Shown here in pieces: positions 23,676-34,947 of a DNA stretch of 64,000 nt. Location of the stretch: the NCBI GenBank assembly GCA_023362775.1, contig JALMGJ010000014.1:1116001-1180000 (forward strand). The letters are read 5' to 3'. Numbering within the stretch: the stretch's first letter is position 1; every line of letters begins with the position of its first letter. Made by a program: the position numbers and the translations under genes. Below the pieces are notes generated by a model. That model did no database searches. It was not told the DNA's origin and saw only the letters and a program-made list of their open reading frames with translations. This DNA comes from Charina bottae. Its lineage: Eukaryota > Chordata > Lepidosauria > Squamata > Charinaidae.

Positions 23676-23954
23676 GTGCCAGATGAAGAAAGGCACGAAG
23701 GCCTGTGTGCTGGTGGCATCTCAGGGGTCTTGCTTCAGCACTCTGGATACTGAAGGCTAAGTCCCTGAGTTTTCAGCTTGGTCCAGCGGAGCTCTTCTTG
23801 TGTTCTTAATTCAACCTTCTGCCTTTCCAGAAACTGCACCTCTTCATCTTTCTGTGTGCTAAAATGTTATTTGGCTGAAAGGATGACTAACCCAGAGCCC
23901 TCGGCCTCCCTCTCTGGAAATCTTATATTGCACACAAACCAACCCGAAAGAAGT

Positions 23955-23956
<2 letters not shown>

Positions 23957-24001
<45 letters not shown>
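23957..24001. repeat. (CT)n microsatellite
   Basis: Uninterrupted CT run of about 22 units. Confidence 0.95.
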
Positions 24002-24005
<4 letters not shown>

Positions 24006-24254
24006 GGCGTCCAGCGAAGCATGAAGAAGATCCAGGTGTTTCCTCCCAGTTGCTGAGATGGTGACCCCAGGGAGTTGAGGACCTTCTGCAGAAGGAAGAG
24101 ACAGACAGACAGATCAGATCTGTCTAACCCAAGGAGTCAGTCACCATCGAGCTCTGGGTTTTGAAATGGTGGGGCACCACCAGGCAAAGTCCTTTGTCTG
24201 ATGTGAATAAAGAGAAGCAAGTTTTAGGGCAAGGGAGTGAGTCTTCCTCTAAGC

Positions 24255-24389
24255 CAGTGTTTCTCAACCTTGGCAACTTGAAGATGTGTGGACTTCAACT
24301 CCCAGAATTCCCCAGCCAGCAAGGCTGGCTGGGGAATTCTGGGAGTTGAAGTCCACATCTCTTCAAGTTGCCAAGGTTGAGAAACTCTG
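24255..24389. mobile_element. complete hairpin hAT MITE
   Basis: CAGTGTTTCTCAACCTTGG to CAAGGTTGAGAAACTCTG. Flanks CTCTAAGC / CTCTAGGC match at 7 of 8 bases. Confidence 0.85.
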
Positions 24390-27300
24390 CTCTAGGCCAA
24401 ACGTGGTCTTTCGGCAAACAAGCAAAAATAGAATTTGACTTCCATTTAAACTAAACAAAAAGAGCATCCTGTGAATCCGAGACAGTTCATCCGATCGCGC
24501 CCCATTATTTAGCAATTTCCCCTTCTATTTTGGATTATAATTTGTGCCAATTTTGGGAGGTCATCTGGTGGCCACAGCGAGATTTAGGAGTGGGCTCACG
24601 GATTCCCTGGAGTTTCATTTGCGCACCTCTGTTTCAGCAAAAGGAGAAGAAGAACATGGCTCCTGGTTCATTTGGTTCAGTCTTATCTCCTCTAAGTGGC
24701 ACTAACTCAGAGAAAGGACTTCTTTGGCTGATTTTTAGTGGAGATCCTGAATTCAGGATAGAAATGTTGACAGGTAAAACGTGTGTTTTGTTTTCTACAT
24801 GTGATTCCTCCGACGTAACCCAGATGCGCTACAGGTGCACGTCTCTGGGACGTTGCAGCCTGGAAAGTCCTAAGCTGCAGCGCAAAGGACTTTGTACCCG
24901 TGCGTTTGTCTCTTGGGTCTTACGAGGCACCAACACCACTTCCTTCTCCTTCTTCTCAGATAGGATGATATTTCGTAGGCACCATCTTCCACATCAAATG
25001 GCACAGACTGAAAGGGAGGGAAAAAAATTGTGGTTAGAGGATGTGACAACGTCACACCCCACAACAGAAACCTGGTCTTTAAAAAAAATCTGAGAGATCT
25101 TGACAGCCTGTTATCACATAAAAGCACAAAAGACCTACCAAAAAAAACCCCCCACAGAGACTGAGCAAGAGGGACCAGAGGGGGATTCCACCCTGCATCA
25201 AACATGCACTGGCAAAAATGTGAGTTCTGAAGTCTTCTTCTTCTTCTTCTTCCTTTCATAACTTGATCAAATGCTATGGACGTCATTGGCTCCGTAACAG
25301 TAGAACTGTAAAAGGAGTAAAGAATTTCTGCTTGTTTTCCAAAATGCTTTCCACTTTTATTGCACTGTTGCTCCAGTGGGGTAGATCATGGGTATTCCTC
25401 TTTTAGAGATGGAGAAGCTAAAGATGAGAAGATGTGCCTTGCCAAGGATCAGGAGGAGAAGATCCAAGGCAGGCGTTCCTCACTATGAGGTGGCCCAAAT
25501 CTTGCACCAGCCTAGGTGGAATTATAGCAAAGGCTACGGGCATCTTGGGTAAGCTCAGAGGCACCCTCTCCTTTAGTAACTTTTGGGCAATACTCTCTTG
25601 CTTCTAACCCTCTGTTTAGAACTGCCCCAATCTGCTTCAGGAGGGCAGGGTTCAAGCCTATTGCTTACTTTTCGGCTCATTGAGAATATCTGCAGGGGTT
25701 TGGAAATGCAATCCAGCGCATGTTTTTTTCAGAAACCAGCTGGATGGCCCAAGAAAACAAGAGCAGAGTCAAAGCTTTAATCTCTGTAAGCTGCAATAAA
25801 GCAATGCCAGGAAAAGCTTTAAAAAGAGGGTTTTTCACCTGAGGGCAACTAAGAGGAGATAAGTACAACTTGCGGCAAAATGTTGTTTCCTCTTTGGTCA
25901 GCAAGATGGACTCTTGTCCAAGATTCTCACTCCCTTTCCGGCATTGTGCGGTCACTGAGCAAGCCTAGTTCGTGTTTTGGGGAGAGGGGCCCCGCATTTT
26001 TTCCTCCCCCCACCTTTTGACAAACTTCAGGCTTCCCTCAAGCCTCTTCATTCCTCTCTCTTGGCGATAGTGCCATTTGGATTACAAGACTGTCCACATG
26101 CCCAAGCTGAACATGGGAACTAGCAGGCCAGCGAAAGAGTTTTCATTTCTCATCCAGGGAAACGAATGAGTCCGAGGGTGCAAGAGAAGGTGAGATGAGA
26201 TGAGGCCAGGAAGAAGCTGAAAGAGGAGTGAAATCAGGGACCCCTTTTACAGAGAGACGGGGGATGAAAGAACCACGAGATTGACACCTTGTGTGGAGGC
26301 TTACGAGTTTCCCCTTTGTATAGTAACAGCTCAGGCTATTTTTCCATGCTTCTGAGGGTTAGTCACTACAGCTGAAGTGTCATGGAACAATTCACAATTG
26401 CAGTATTTTATTTTTTAAGAAAATGCTAGTGTGCTTCTCAGTGCTACCAAAAAAATTTCCATTTTTGACAGGGCACCTGCCTTTCAAAAATGTGAAATAA
26501 TAAGGAAATGGAGGACAATGTCTCCCTGACCAAGACATTCAGCCCAAGTACCATAAGAATGTTTAAGGAAGAATAGAAAGCTTAAATCTTTCCACAGAGT
26601 CACTGCAGGCAAAACTCTTAAGGACTTTTATTTATTCTCAAACAATCCAAAGCTCGCAGAGCTACTCAGAAGTAAACCTCACAGAACTTAAGGGGCTTAC
26701 TCTCAAGTAAGCTTGCACAGACCTGTAGCTTCATCATTCTTCCCATGCATAATGTAATTAGGAATTAGCTGACTAGATCAAAGTAAAAATACATTTGCTG
26801 ATAAACAAAAGTGACTTTATCTGAAAGTCACTTTAATATGAGCAGAAATTCATAGAATTGTCCCATTTAAGACATCAGGAATTAATGTTCAAAATGGAAA
26901 GGCAGAAGGACAGGGAATCAGACAGATTTCAAGCTTTGTTTCTGAATGTGGACAGTTGTTTGTTCCTCAGCTTCAAAAACAGGAGAGCAATATGTGAATT
27001 ACCAGTTTCAAACATTGTTAAACCACTGTTCAAACTGCATAGCCTGGTGGGTCGGTGAGTTTTACGAGCCTACAATAGCTTTTGGTGAGAAATGAACACT
27101 ACTAGCTACCCAGGAATAGGACAATGTCTTCGTCCTCCGTGACTGTATCTGTGATGGCTTGATTCGCACATTACACTAAACCACTGTGCGGGTTAACTTT
27201 GGCTTAGCTCACGTTGGGAATCTAGCTGCTGTGGTTCACACAGCATGATTGTTGACTTAACACTGTGACTTAGCTGAGAAGCCTTGACTGGGCAAACTAT

Positions 27301-29424
27301 GGTTTGGGAGAATGTGTGGATACAGTCAGAGCAACCAGCGCTATGCTGGGTCAATGCAGAAGTGATTTGTTTATTCAGAAGGAAACCCCATTGAATTCAG
27401 CTGGATCTTCCTCTCAAGCAAATGGAAAAATGTTGCTACTTTAAGCACATGGTTAACTCTTCTCCTGACACCAGAGGCGTTTGGAAATTCCTAACTTCAA
27501 CCAGATGGAACATTCCTGATCATTCTCCTCACCACTTTCCTTGGACTTCCTTTTTCAGCATGGATTTTCATATACTCTGCACCTGGATTGTGGTGCAACA
27601 TACAGTACATCCATGCCATAACCTTGGGGACAGGGTCAATGTGCTCCCTTTGGGTGCATTCAAGGAAATGTCCATCATCCTGCCATAGGACAGGGTGGGG
27701 CCACGAGGATGACAGTAATGGAAGAGAACTACTGGTCAGGTTGGCAATCTGGCACGACCAAGGTCTCAGGAGGTGGCATTATTGGAGAGACTGACTGGCT
27801 CCCAATTGTACTTATGGACCTTGGAGAGGTGTTGACTTGTTAGTTGGAAAATAGGAATCTGGAGTAGGCCGATTAAACTGGTCCTGAAACATCCAAGGCG
27901 TAGATTCTCAGAGCATTTTCCTATTCAGCCCCTCCTGGATGTTTGTTTCCTGGGCCCTTCGCTGGTGGGTCAGGTGGCGGCCTGAAAAACTTGAGCTGTG
28001 ATACTGAAAGACGAAACAGCAACGTGGTTGATCGTGCACATCTCCGTTCAGGCACAGCCGCCTTGGGAACAACAAAACCCCCCAAACCCCGTGGGGGTAG
28101 ATGAGTTAACTGAAGCACCAGTGCACCAGCTGCTCACTGCTGACAAGGCTAGCAGGATTTTAAGAACTTGCTTTTTTTTTTTTTTAATCACACCAGTTTG
28201 AATGTGGGTTACCAGGGCAAGGAGAATTCCACCAGAATGAGGACAGGTCAGCCTGGCACTGCCAAGTTCACCTCTTTGTGATGATCTATTTTGCTTCAAG
28301 AAAGGAAAGATTCCCTTTCCCCGGGAGAGCCAGACCGGTGTCAATTTCGCAACTGGGCCCTGTGGGTTCCCTCCTGCGAACAGGAGGCAACTTGCTCCGA
28401 GATGTGCAATGTTGACACTGCCGAGATGTGCAATGTTGACACTGCCCGGGAATCAGAGCATTCCTGGAGACTCGCAGGGTGTCAAATTGAGCCCCCCCCC
28501 CCAGCTTACTAATGAGGTGATGGAGCAATTGACAAGCAAATAAATAAAGCTGATCTTCAGCCTATTGACTTAGCTCTAAGCTGGCAACAAGGACTCTGTG
28601 AGGCAGGAGGTGTTCCCACAGATTCAGCCTGTTACCTGACATCACACTAGCCAAGTAGGGAGCAGGTCCTTGGGAGGTCACAGAGAGATTCGTTCCCAGG
28701 TTTCCTTCTAAGATGGTGCTTTTGAGATTTTTCTGATTTTCTTAACCTCATAGCCAAGGATAACTGTTCTGTCAGTGGGATGGGCATTCAAGATGATCAA
28801 CTCCCAACAGCTGCTAGCTGTGACAGCACAACAGAACCTCTAGATTCAGGGGGTGGGGTGGAGAGAAGCAATGGCAAACAGATATGGTCTTCAAGCCATG
28901 CATGTGATATGCTGGGAAACATCTGGGTGTCATAATTGAAAGCAGGATGCTGGATTGGACAGACCTTAGTTGGAACCAGCATCCACTGGATGGACCTAAT
29001 ATGGATGTTTCTCCTGATGTTCTTCAAAACAGCTTCCAAATAGGTCCAAGAAGAGAAGGTTCTACCTCCTGGTGTTGCATGTGTTCCTTTGCATTTATGC
29101 TATCAAGCTTCCTCTTGAAATTAGCCCCAGCCATAACTGCTCCACCTTTCCAGTTGCCTCTGAAAAAGGAAGGAAGAAGTGATAGCTGGGGAAGGTGGCT
29201 GGTCAACAGCTGTTTCCTCAAACTGTTCCCCATCAATATTTTACTATCTTCTAGTTCACTCAAGCCTTTCTTCCTGATTCTTTGTTCGAGTGTTTGCCTG
29301 TTCCTTGTTGTGTTTACCTCCAGCTTGTCTGGCTCGGTCTGGAGTTCTCGTTCCTATACCTGAGAACTGCCTGCATCTCTTGGACTTCTGTGGCTTTCCA
29401 TTTCTCTCATCCTATGATCCTATG
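24390..29424. other. intron 1 sequence, unassigned
   Basis: Five kilobases with no recognised gene. It includes a 187-codon + frame at 24530-25093 without family resemblance, (CTT)n at 25236-25252, a 24-bp tandem duplication (GAGATGTGCAATGTTGACAC unit) at about 28398-28445, and recurring TTCACAC/AACCATGG words at 27165-27310. Confidence 0.35.
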
Positions 29425-29501
29425 GCACCTTACTTATCGAAGAGAATATTTGTAGCTCAGGGTTGAACTGTGGAGTCCTTGGTGCTCTCTGAGCCTTGTT
29501 G

Positions 29502-29553
29502 TTTTCTTGCAGACGTTTCATTGCCAGACTAGGCAACATCTTCAGTGTGAAAA
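29502..29553 (-). ncRNA. hammerhead-like ribozyme motif, PLE family 2
   Basis: Minus strand: CTGAAGA, stem TTGCC/GGCAA, GAAACGTC, then TGCAAGAAAA. One helix I pair is lost compared with the copy at 9159. Confidence 0.5.
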
Positions 29554-29718
29554 GGGAGTGGGACTTGCTCTCTGTTTATATACCATGGCTTGTCCGGCCT
29601 GTGTTTGCCAAGCAGCAAACAACAACCCAATCAAGGAACTACCAAGTAGAGTACAACACCCTCACCAACACAGGTAGGACAAGCCAGGGTATATAAACAG
29701 AGAGCAAGTCCCACTCCC

Positions 29719-29770
29719 TTTTCGCACTGAAGATGTTGCCTAGCTTGGCAATGAAACATCTGCAAGAAAA
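29719..29770 (+). ncRNA. hammerhead-like ribozyme motif, PLE family 2
   Basis: TTTTCGCA, CTGAAGA at 29727-29733, a stem with loop TAGCTT, GAAACATC at 29753-29760, TGCAAGAAAA. The G-to-A change in GAAACGTC breaks the minimal helix III, so this copy is probably inactive. Confidence 0.5.
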
Positions 29771-30345
29771 CAACCAGGCTCAGAGAGCACCAAGCACCTT
29801 ACTTGCCTACTCTACCTCTCTGTGCCAAGTTCCTTTTATCAAATCTAGGAATAATTCCCCAACCCATCTTGCAAAGGGTGGTCTACCTTAAACACGATTT
29901 GATTTAATAGTTTTGCTTGTGGTGATGATTGAGTCTTAAAGTCAAGTCCACTCTGAGCTGAGATGGACTTTTAGTGACTTCCCAGTACGTAGCAGTGCCA
30001 TTTCCTTGGCAACAATCCCAAAGTGGATTGCTCTTCTTCTGAGATTCTAAGAGCCCCCCGATCTCCTGAGGACCTCCCATCCAGCTTTTTAATATTTCCA
30101 TCTGGCATTGTCAGTCCCCCAAACTGAGCTCAGCATGTGACATCAAGCCATAGAAGTAACTCATTTGGCCTTGGGCTCAGCATGTTGAGGAGCTAAGTCA
30201 GCTGTTACTCTTTTCAATGTACAATGGTTAAACAAACCATGGCTTTGCATATTTTATGAATCCAGCCAGTGCTTATCAACAGCTGAGTCTCGGGTGGCGT
30301 CCCAGCCCTGTAGGTTTGTGTGCTTATTGGGAGGTATCCGCAATA

Positions 30346-30442
30346 TACAGTCAAGAGGGTGACCGTGATGGTGCGATCATGTGTGATGCACCATCACGGC
30401 CACCCTCTTGACTTGTGTGGCCAAGCCATGTGGACACTCCTG
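30346..30442. mobile_element. palindromic MITE fragment
   Basis: CAAGAGGGTG...GTGATGGTGC is mirrored by GCACCATCAC...CACCCTCTTG around 30384. GTGGACACTCCTGG at the right end matches the TCAAAAAAGTCAAG family. Confidence 0.65.
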
Positions 30443-31716
30443 GTGCTTATATAAAGTTCCGAGGGACAGGTTTATCCTAGTTCCAAACTACGTGTGAGCT
30501 CCTGACCTATTGAACGTTGCTCCAGTCCACTAGAAAGAGAGCTCTGGCTGATATTTCTGCTTGGACCTTCTTGGAGAGAAGACAAGTTGTAGTGTAGAGT
30601 TACTTGCAAGTAACTAGTGGCTTTATTTGAATTATGAATGTGCAGGACTTTGGATAGTGGTTTTAGAACACCTTTTAGGACCATAACTTCCCCAATGAAT
30701 CTTGGCAGCTTGGGGGTGTTTCTGTCAGCAGTCTAAAGTTCCTAGGTTCCTTTGGGAAGAAGGGTTGACTGTTAACCTAGTTGTTGAAAGGTATAATTCT
30801 GAAACGTCCCAACCACTGTTTAAGAAAGGCTGAGCATGTTCCTGGATAAGTTGGCTCCGTGTGCAAACTTAAGAGGCCCTGCTTACTTTTTTTAAAAAAT
30901 GTGGACACTGTGAGAAGGTGTGAGAAAGCATTTTACGCAATTCCCCTTCTTTAAAAAAAAAATTAGTTGTGAGCCAAGATCTCCAACTGGCTTGCTAATA
31001 AAACATTTGGATTAATTTTTATGATAGTTATTCTCTGCGAGTGTGTGAGAGTGCGTGTGCGTGTTTCCTTATCCAGCGAACGTTTGCTTTTCAAGGGCTT
31101 CTGCAAACAGGAAGAGATTTCCATTGTATCTTCTCAAAAGCTTATTATTTTAATGTTTTTGTATGCGATTATATTGGAGAAGCAAGGGGGGGAGGGGAAA
31201 GAAAAGCCGCTGTTGGCTTTCGTTTGCACAGCAGAACCGGTAGGGTTGCCACCTGCCAAAGTCTTGGAGGGTGCAAAGTGTGCACTTCGAGCTTCAAGCA
31301 GAGCCAGCCCTGCAGAGCTTCCTAAGATGACAGTTGCTGTTTCCAAAGGAAAGTCGGCTTAAAGAGCAATGGTTGGGATTGGTGTGAAATAGGTTCCCTT
31401 AAAAAACAATTCAGAAGGAACTTAGAGATGCTAAGGGAAGGTTGGCAGATTTCACAAAAGGGGACTCCGCTCCGTTTTGCAAAAGATGGCTGCCAACTAC
31501 AAATTCTCTGGTCCTTGGAAACGTGGTGACCGTTGCCAAACGGTCAACCTTTTGAAGCACTTTTTGAAGCAATGCTCCTTCTTCAGGGTTGCGGGGGGTT
31601 TGAGAGGGAATAGCAGAGGGGGCTAAGAGGGAAGGAGATGGGTTACGCTTTGCAGACAGGAGAATTCACATTTTGGCCTGGAGGTCCACCTTGGGATGGA
31701 GAACTTCCATCTTGGG
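30443..31716. other. intron 1 sequence, unassigned
   Basis: No gene or repeat recognised; AT-rich homopolymers only. Confidence 0.35.
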
Positions 31717-31728
31717 ATTCTTACCTGG

Positions 31729-31955
31729 TACCAATCGAAGAGAATATTTGTAGCTCAGGGTTGGACTGTGGAGTCCTTGGTGCTCTCTGAGCCTTGTTGA
31801 TTTCTTGCAGACGTTTCATTGCCAGACTAGGCAACATCGTCAGTGCCTAGTCTGGCAATGAAACGTCTGCAAACAGCACTGACGATGTTGCCTAGTCTGG
31901 CAATGAAACGTCTGTAAGGAAACAACAAGGCTCAGAGAGCACCAAGGACTCCACA
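31729..31955. mobile_element. Penelope-like head-to-head dimer, family 2
   Basis: 12-bp flanks ATTCTTACCTGG (31717-31728) and ATTCTTATCTGG (31956-31967) differ at one base. Inside is a minus copy with its full 3' end at the left, then a plus-strand partial unit and a plus-strand unit. Hammerhead-like cores lie at about 31799-31845 (-) and 31872-31920 (+), both with CTGACGA. Confidence 0.75.
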
Positions 31956-31967
31956 ATTCTTATCTGG

Positions 31968-33316
31968 CTCACCAACCAGGCCTTCTAATGGAAGGGATCA
32001 CCTAAGGGGCAAGTTCTCTAGAAGATGCTAGACAAAGGCTGTCACTCAAAGGTGCAGATGGCAGCTACTTTAGATCCTTATATGTCTGGGATCCACTTGT
32101 GACCTGGCCAATAGCTCAAGTGGTTTCCCGTGAAACAAAGCTCAATGATTTGCCCACCAAATTCATGCAGATGTGCAAAGATTCTGCTCAATCTGTTATT
32201 GCTATAGTTACACACGCTCCCAAATCTCTGGGTGGTGGGAATTTCCAAGATCACTGGAGGTCGCTTTTGATATTTTGTAATATTTCTAATAATTCAGGGC
32301 AGCTGTCCACAATCTGGTGCCCATTACAGGTGGTGGGCTCCAAATCTCATTACTCTGATTATTCTAGTTCCCATGAGACTCTGCAAGCATCTGCAATTTA
32401 GGAACTAACTCACATGAATTGCCTGGAAATTTATCATGTAAAAATTAAAATGACTAGGAAGGTATTTAAGTTTCCCTTTCCTGGACAGCCATTCATGATT
32501 AATTTTCTTCCTTGCGAGATGAAGGCCCAAGTATCTAGCAAGAATACCATGCAATCTCCATTTTAATGTAATTAAAATACTCCTTTAAGTATTTAAGGCA
32601 TGTTCCAACCTTTCTTAAAGGCATGGCTTCTCTGAAAAGTGGCAAAGTGGGGTGGGAGAAGACTTTTCACCCATGTAATAATGAAGAAAATCTTCCAAGG
32701 TTGGCTATTTGATTCCCTCTTAACCACTTGGCGCAACCTGCAGATGGGCATTCCACAGTTTTCGGGAGCCAGCATTTTACCCCCCCAAAGGTGATTCAGT
32801 CGATCTGCTTGCTGAACATGTTGCTTAACCTTTAAGTTCTGCTTTTCCACATTAGGCTGCGAGCTGGTCTTTTAAGGATGGAGGAGCAAGCCCCTCTCAG
32901 CTGTAGCCCGGTGACTCACCACTGATGTCCAAATGGTTGAACTGGCCAGTCTGCTGTCACAGGACATCACAGTCCAAATCTTCTCCTTTAGGTTCTACGC
33001 AGGCCAGTGAATCAGGCCCTGCTTATCTGAGAAAGCTCTTGACAGCAAGGAATTTTTCCCATCATCCACTACCTGCATCTGGGGCCTGTGGGCTCAAGAC
33101 ATGAGCTTATGCCAACCGAGTTCTTAACATATCATTTGTGCTAGGGGTGTCTTGCTCCTGTATCAAAACAACTTGTTGCTCCACCATTAATTGCATGCAT
33201 CCAGGATGGCATTTCAACACAGAGCTGAAGACTGGGGTTGCATGCATGCATGCATGCACACATTTGTTTGTTTGTTTGTTTTCCAGATGCCAATTATTTG
33301 GCACCTGCAGGGCAGA
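31968..33316. other. intron 1 sequence, unassigned
   Basis: No coding or repeat signal recognised; a short GCAT/TTTG run at 33238-33280. Confidence 0.35.
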
Positions 33317-33430
33317 TAAGATCCTTCCTTCCTTCCTTCCTTCCTTCCCTCCCTCCTTCCTTCCTTCCTTCCTTCCTTTCCTCCTCCTCCTCCTCCTCCT
33401 CCTCCTCCTCCTCCTCCTCCTCCTCCTCCT
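33317..33430. repeat. (TTCC)n and (TCC)n compound microsatellite
   Basis: TTCC/CTCC tetranucleotides at about 33321-33378, followed by TCC trinucleotides to 33429. The minus-strand poly-Arg/poly-Gly frames here are repeat artefacts. Confidence 0.95.
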
Positions 33431-33440
33431 TCTTTCCAGT

Positions 33441-33498
33441 GGGAATACTGGGAGTTGAAGTCCAGACATCTTAAAGTTGCCAAGGTTGAGAAACACTG
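33441..33498. mobile_element. hairpin hAT MITE, right half
   Basis: GGGAGTTGAAGTCCAGACAT to GAGAAACACTG, adjoining the microsatellite. The left arm may have been replaced by repeat expansion. Confidence 0.75.
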
Positions 33499-33814
33499 TT
33501 CTAGACCCTTTTTGTGGATGTTGCTGACTCTGAACCTGATCAACTGTAGTTCAGCAGGGGGCTGGCAGACTTCAAAATTCTTCCTAAATTCTGATTCTTT
33601 GAGGCCAAGGGTGTCCCTCCAACCGGGCTCAACCCATTTTAAATTTGCTGCGTATGTCAGTGGCCTTTTCGAAGTTACACCCAAGCTGTATCATGTCATA
33701 AGCAAACAGAATGAGAAGAGAAGCAGGACTTCGGTGAAATCAATTGGAACAACAGTTGGTACCATAGACTCGACAACCTACCACCGTGGTCCCACTTTCA
33801 TGGTTTCTACATAT

Positions 33815-33935
33815 TGTTTTTAAATGATTGTATAGTTTTGGTGTTTTTATACTGTTTTTTAATTGTTTGTGAGCTGCCCAGGGTCATAGATTGAATGGGC
33901 GGCTATATAAATTTGAATAATAAATAAATAAATCC
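33815..33935 (+). mobile_element. L2/CR1-group 3' end fragment
   Basis: GAGCTGCCCAGGGTC, GGGCGGCTATATAAATTTG, then (AATA)n. Confidence 0.75.
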
Positions 33936-34640
33936 CCCCATCACAAAACGTTCAGGCGCGCTTCAAATATTGTCTAGAATAGGCTGTTTACATCTAGTCT
34001 TTTGATGTTCAACATCTTGAAGCTGAACATAGATTTAATCTAATCCCTCCTTTGCACTGAGAAATCACACCTTATCCTCCCATAGAATCAGCAGATAGGT
34101 TCTGTTCTATGGGGCAGGCCTTCTGTGTATAATCAGAGGAACTCTCACCATGGCTAGCACAAATGTATCCTTCACCATCTGGATTGAAAGTGTTAATAAT
34201 GTAGGATTTTTAAAAAAGTTTTAAAGGGATCCCCTTTTTTAAAAAAAGAGTCTTTTGTTGTTTTTCTCATCTATGTGTAATGCTTCCCATAGAAAACCAG
34301 GATGGATTAGTAAATACATTAAATCACTGGCACTCTTTGATTTGAAAGATAAAAAGCTGGCTCAGGTAACTTGGATTCAGGTCTATAGATTTACATCATC
34401 TGGGAATGTCACAGTAATGCCACTATTGCTGGCATAAGAGCACGTTCCTCATACTGGAAGATTGTTTAAAGGTTTAAAGTTGGTTTTTAAAGAGTTTAAC
34501 TCCAGATTGTTATTTATAGATTTAAAAAAAAACTCAGAACCAATCTTTTCCTCCCCTGACCCTGGAAAGCCATGTTGCGTTATAATTTCCAGGATTTCCA
34601 GCTGATGCCCCGGAGGATGCCAGGCTGTGCACGAGCGTTG

Positions 34641-34751
34641 CAAACTTAGCCAGTTTAAGAGGTGTGGACTTCAACTCCCAGACTTGCTGGCTGGGGAATT
34701 CTGGGAGTTGAAGTCCACACCTCTTAAACTGGCCAAGTTTGAAAAACACTG
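34641..34751. mobile_element. hairpin hAT MITE
   Basis: CAAACTTAGCCAGTTTAAGA ... CTTAAACTGGCCAAGTTTG palindrome, ending 65 bp before POU2AF1 exon 2, within the branch-point region of intron 1. Confidence 0.8.
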
Positions 34752-34816
34752 ATTTGAATGAAGAAAGCATATTTGAAGTACTAAGGAGGGAAATAATGCT
34801 GAAAATATTTTCTTAG

Positions 34817-34947
34817 CTTCTGCCCCTGAGCAGCCCCTGCCGTCCCGCCCCTACCAAGGGGTCCGGGTTAAAGAGCCGGTGAAAGAGTTACTGAAGAGGA
34901 AACGTGGCAGCATTCAAAATGCCAAGGGAGCTCCCGAAGGCATGGCG
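34817..34947 (+). CDS. POU2AF1: POU2AF1 exon 2 (OCA peptide)
   Basis: 131 nt. Acceptor TTTTCTTAG, donor GCG/GTAAGA, entering in phase 1 and leaving in phase 0. It encodes the proline-rich lead-in and the whole POU/DNA-binding peptide. A short tail, GSIQNAKGAPEGMA, follows and is unlike mammalian sequence. Confidence 0.96.

Larger units (their letters stand above)
29436..29793. mobile_element. Penelope-like head-to-head dimer, family 2
   Basis: A single 11-bp duplication GCACCTTACTT at 29425-29435 and 29794-29804 encloses a minus-strand copy (left) and a plus-strand copy (right). Their 5' sides face each other; TATATACC and GGGTATATAAACAGAGAGCAA mirror each other. Each arm has a hammerhead-like core. 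No reverse transcriptase remains. Confidence 0.75.

Noticed and set aside
25270..25293. Alternative Met-Leu-Trp start for POU2AF1 (ATGCTATGG)
   Set aside because: Available GT donors leave phase 2, not the phase 1 needed to join exon 2.
33107..33684. Frames with poly-Arg or poly-Gly
   Set aside because: Produced by the (TTCC)n/(TCC)n microsatellite.
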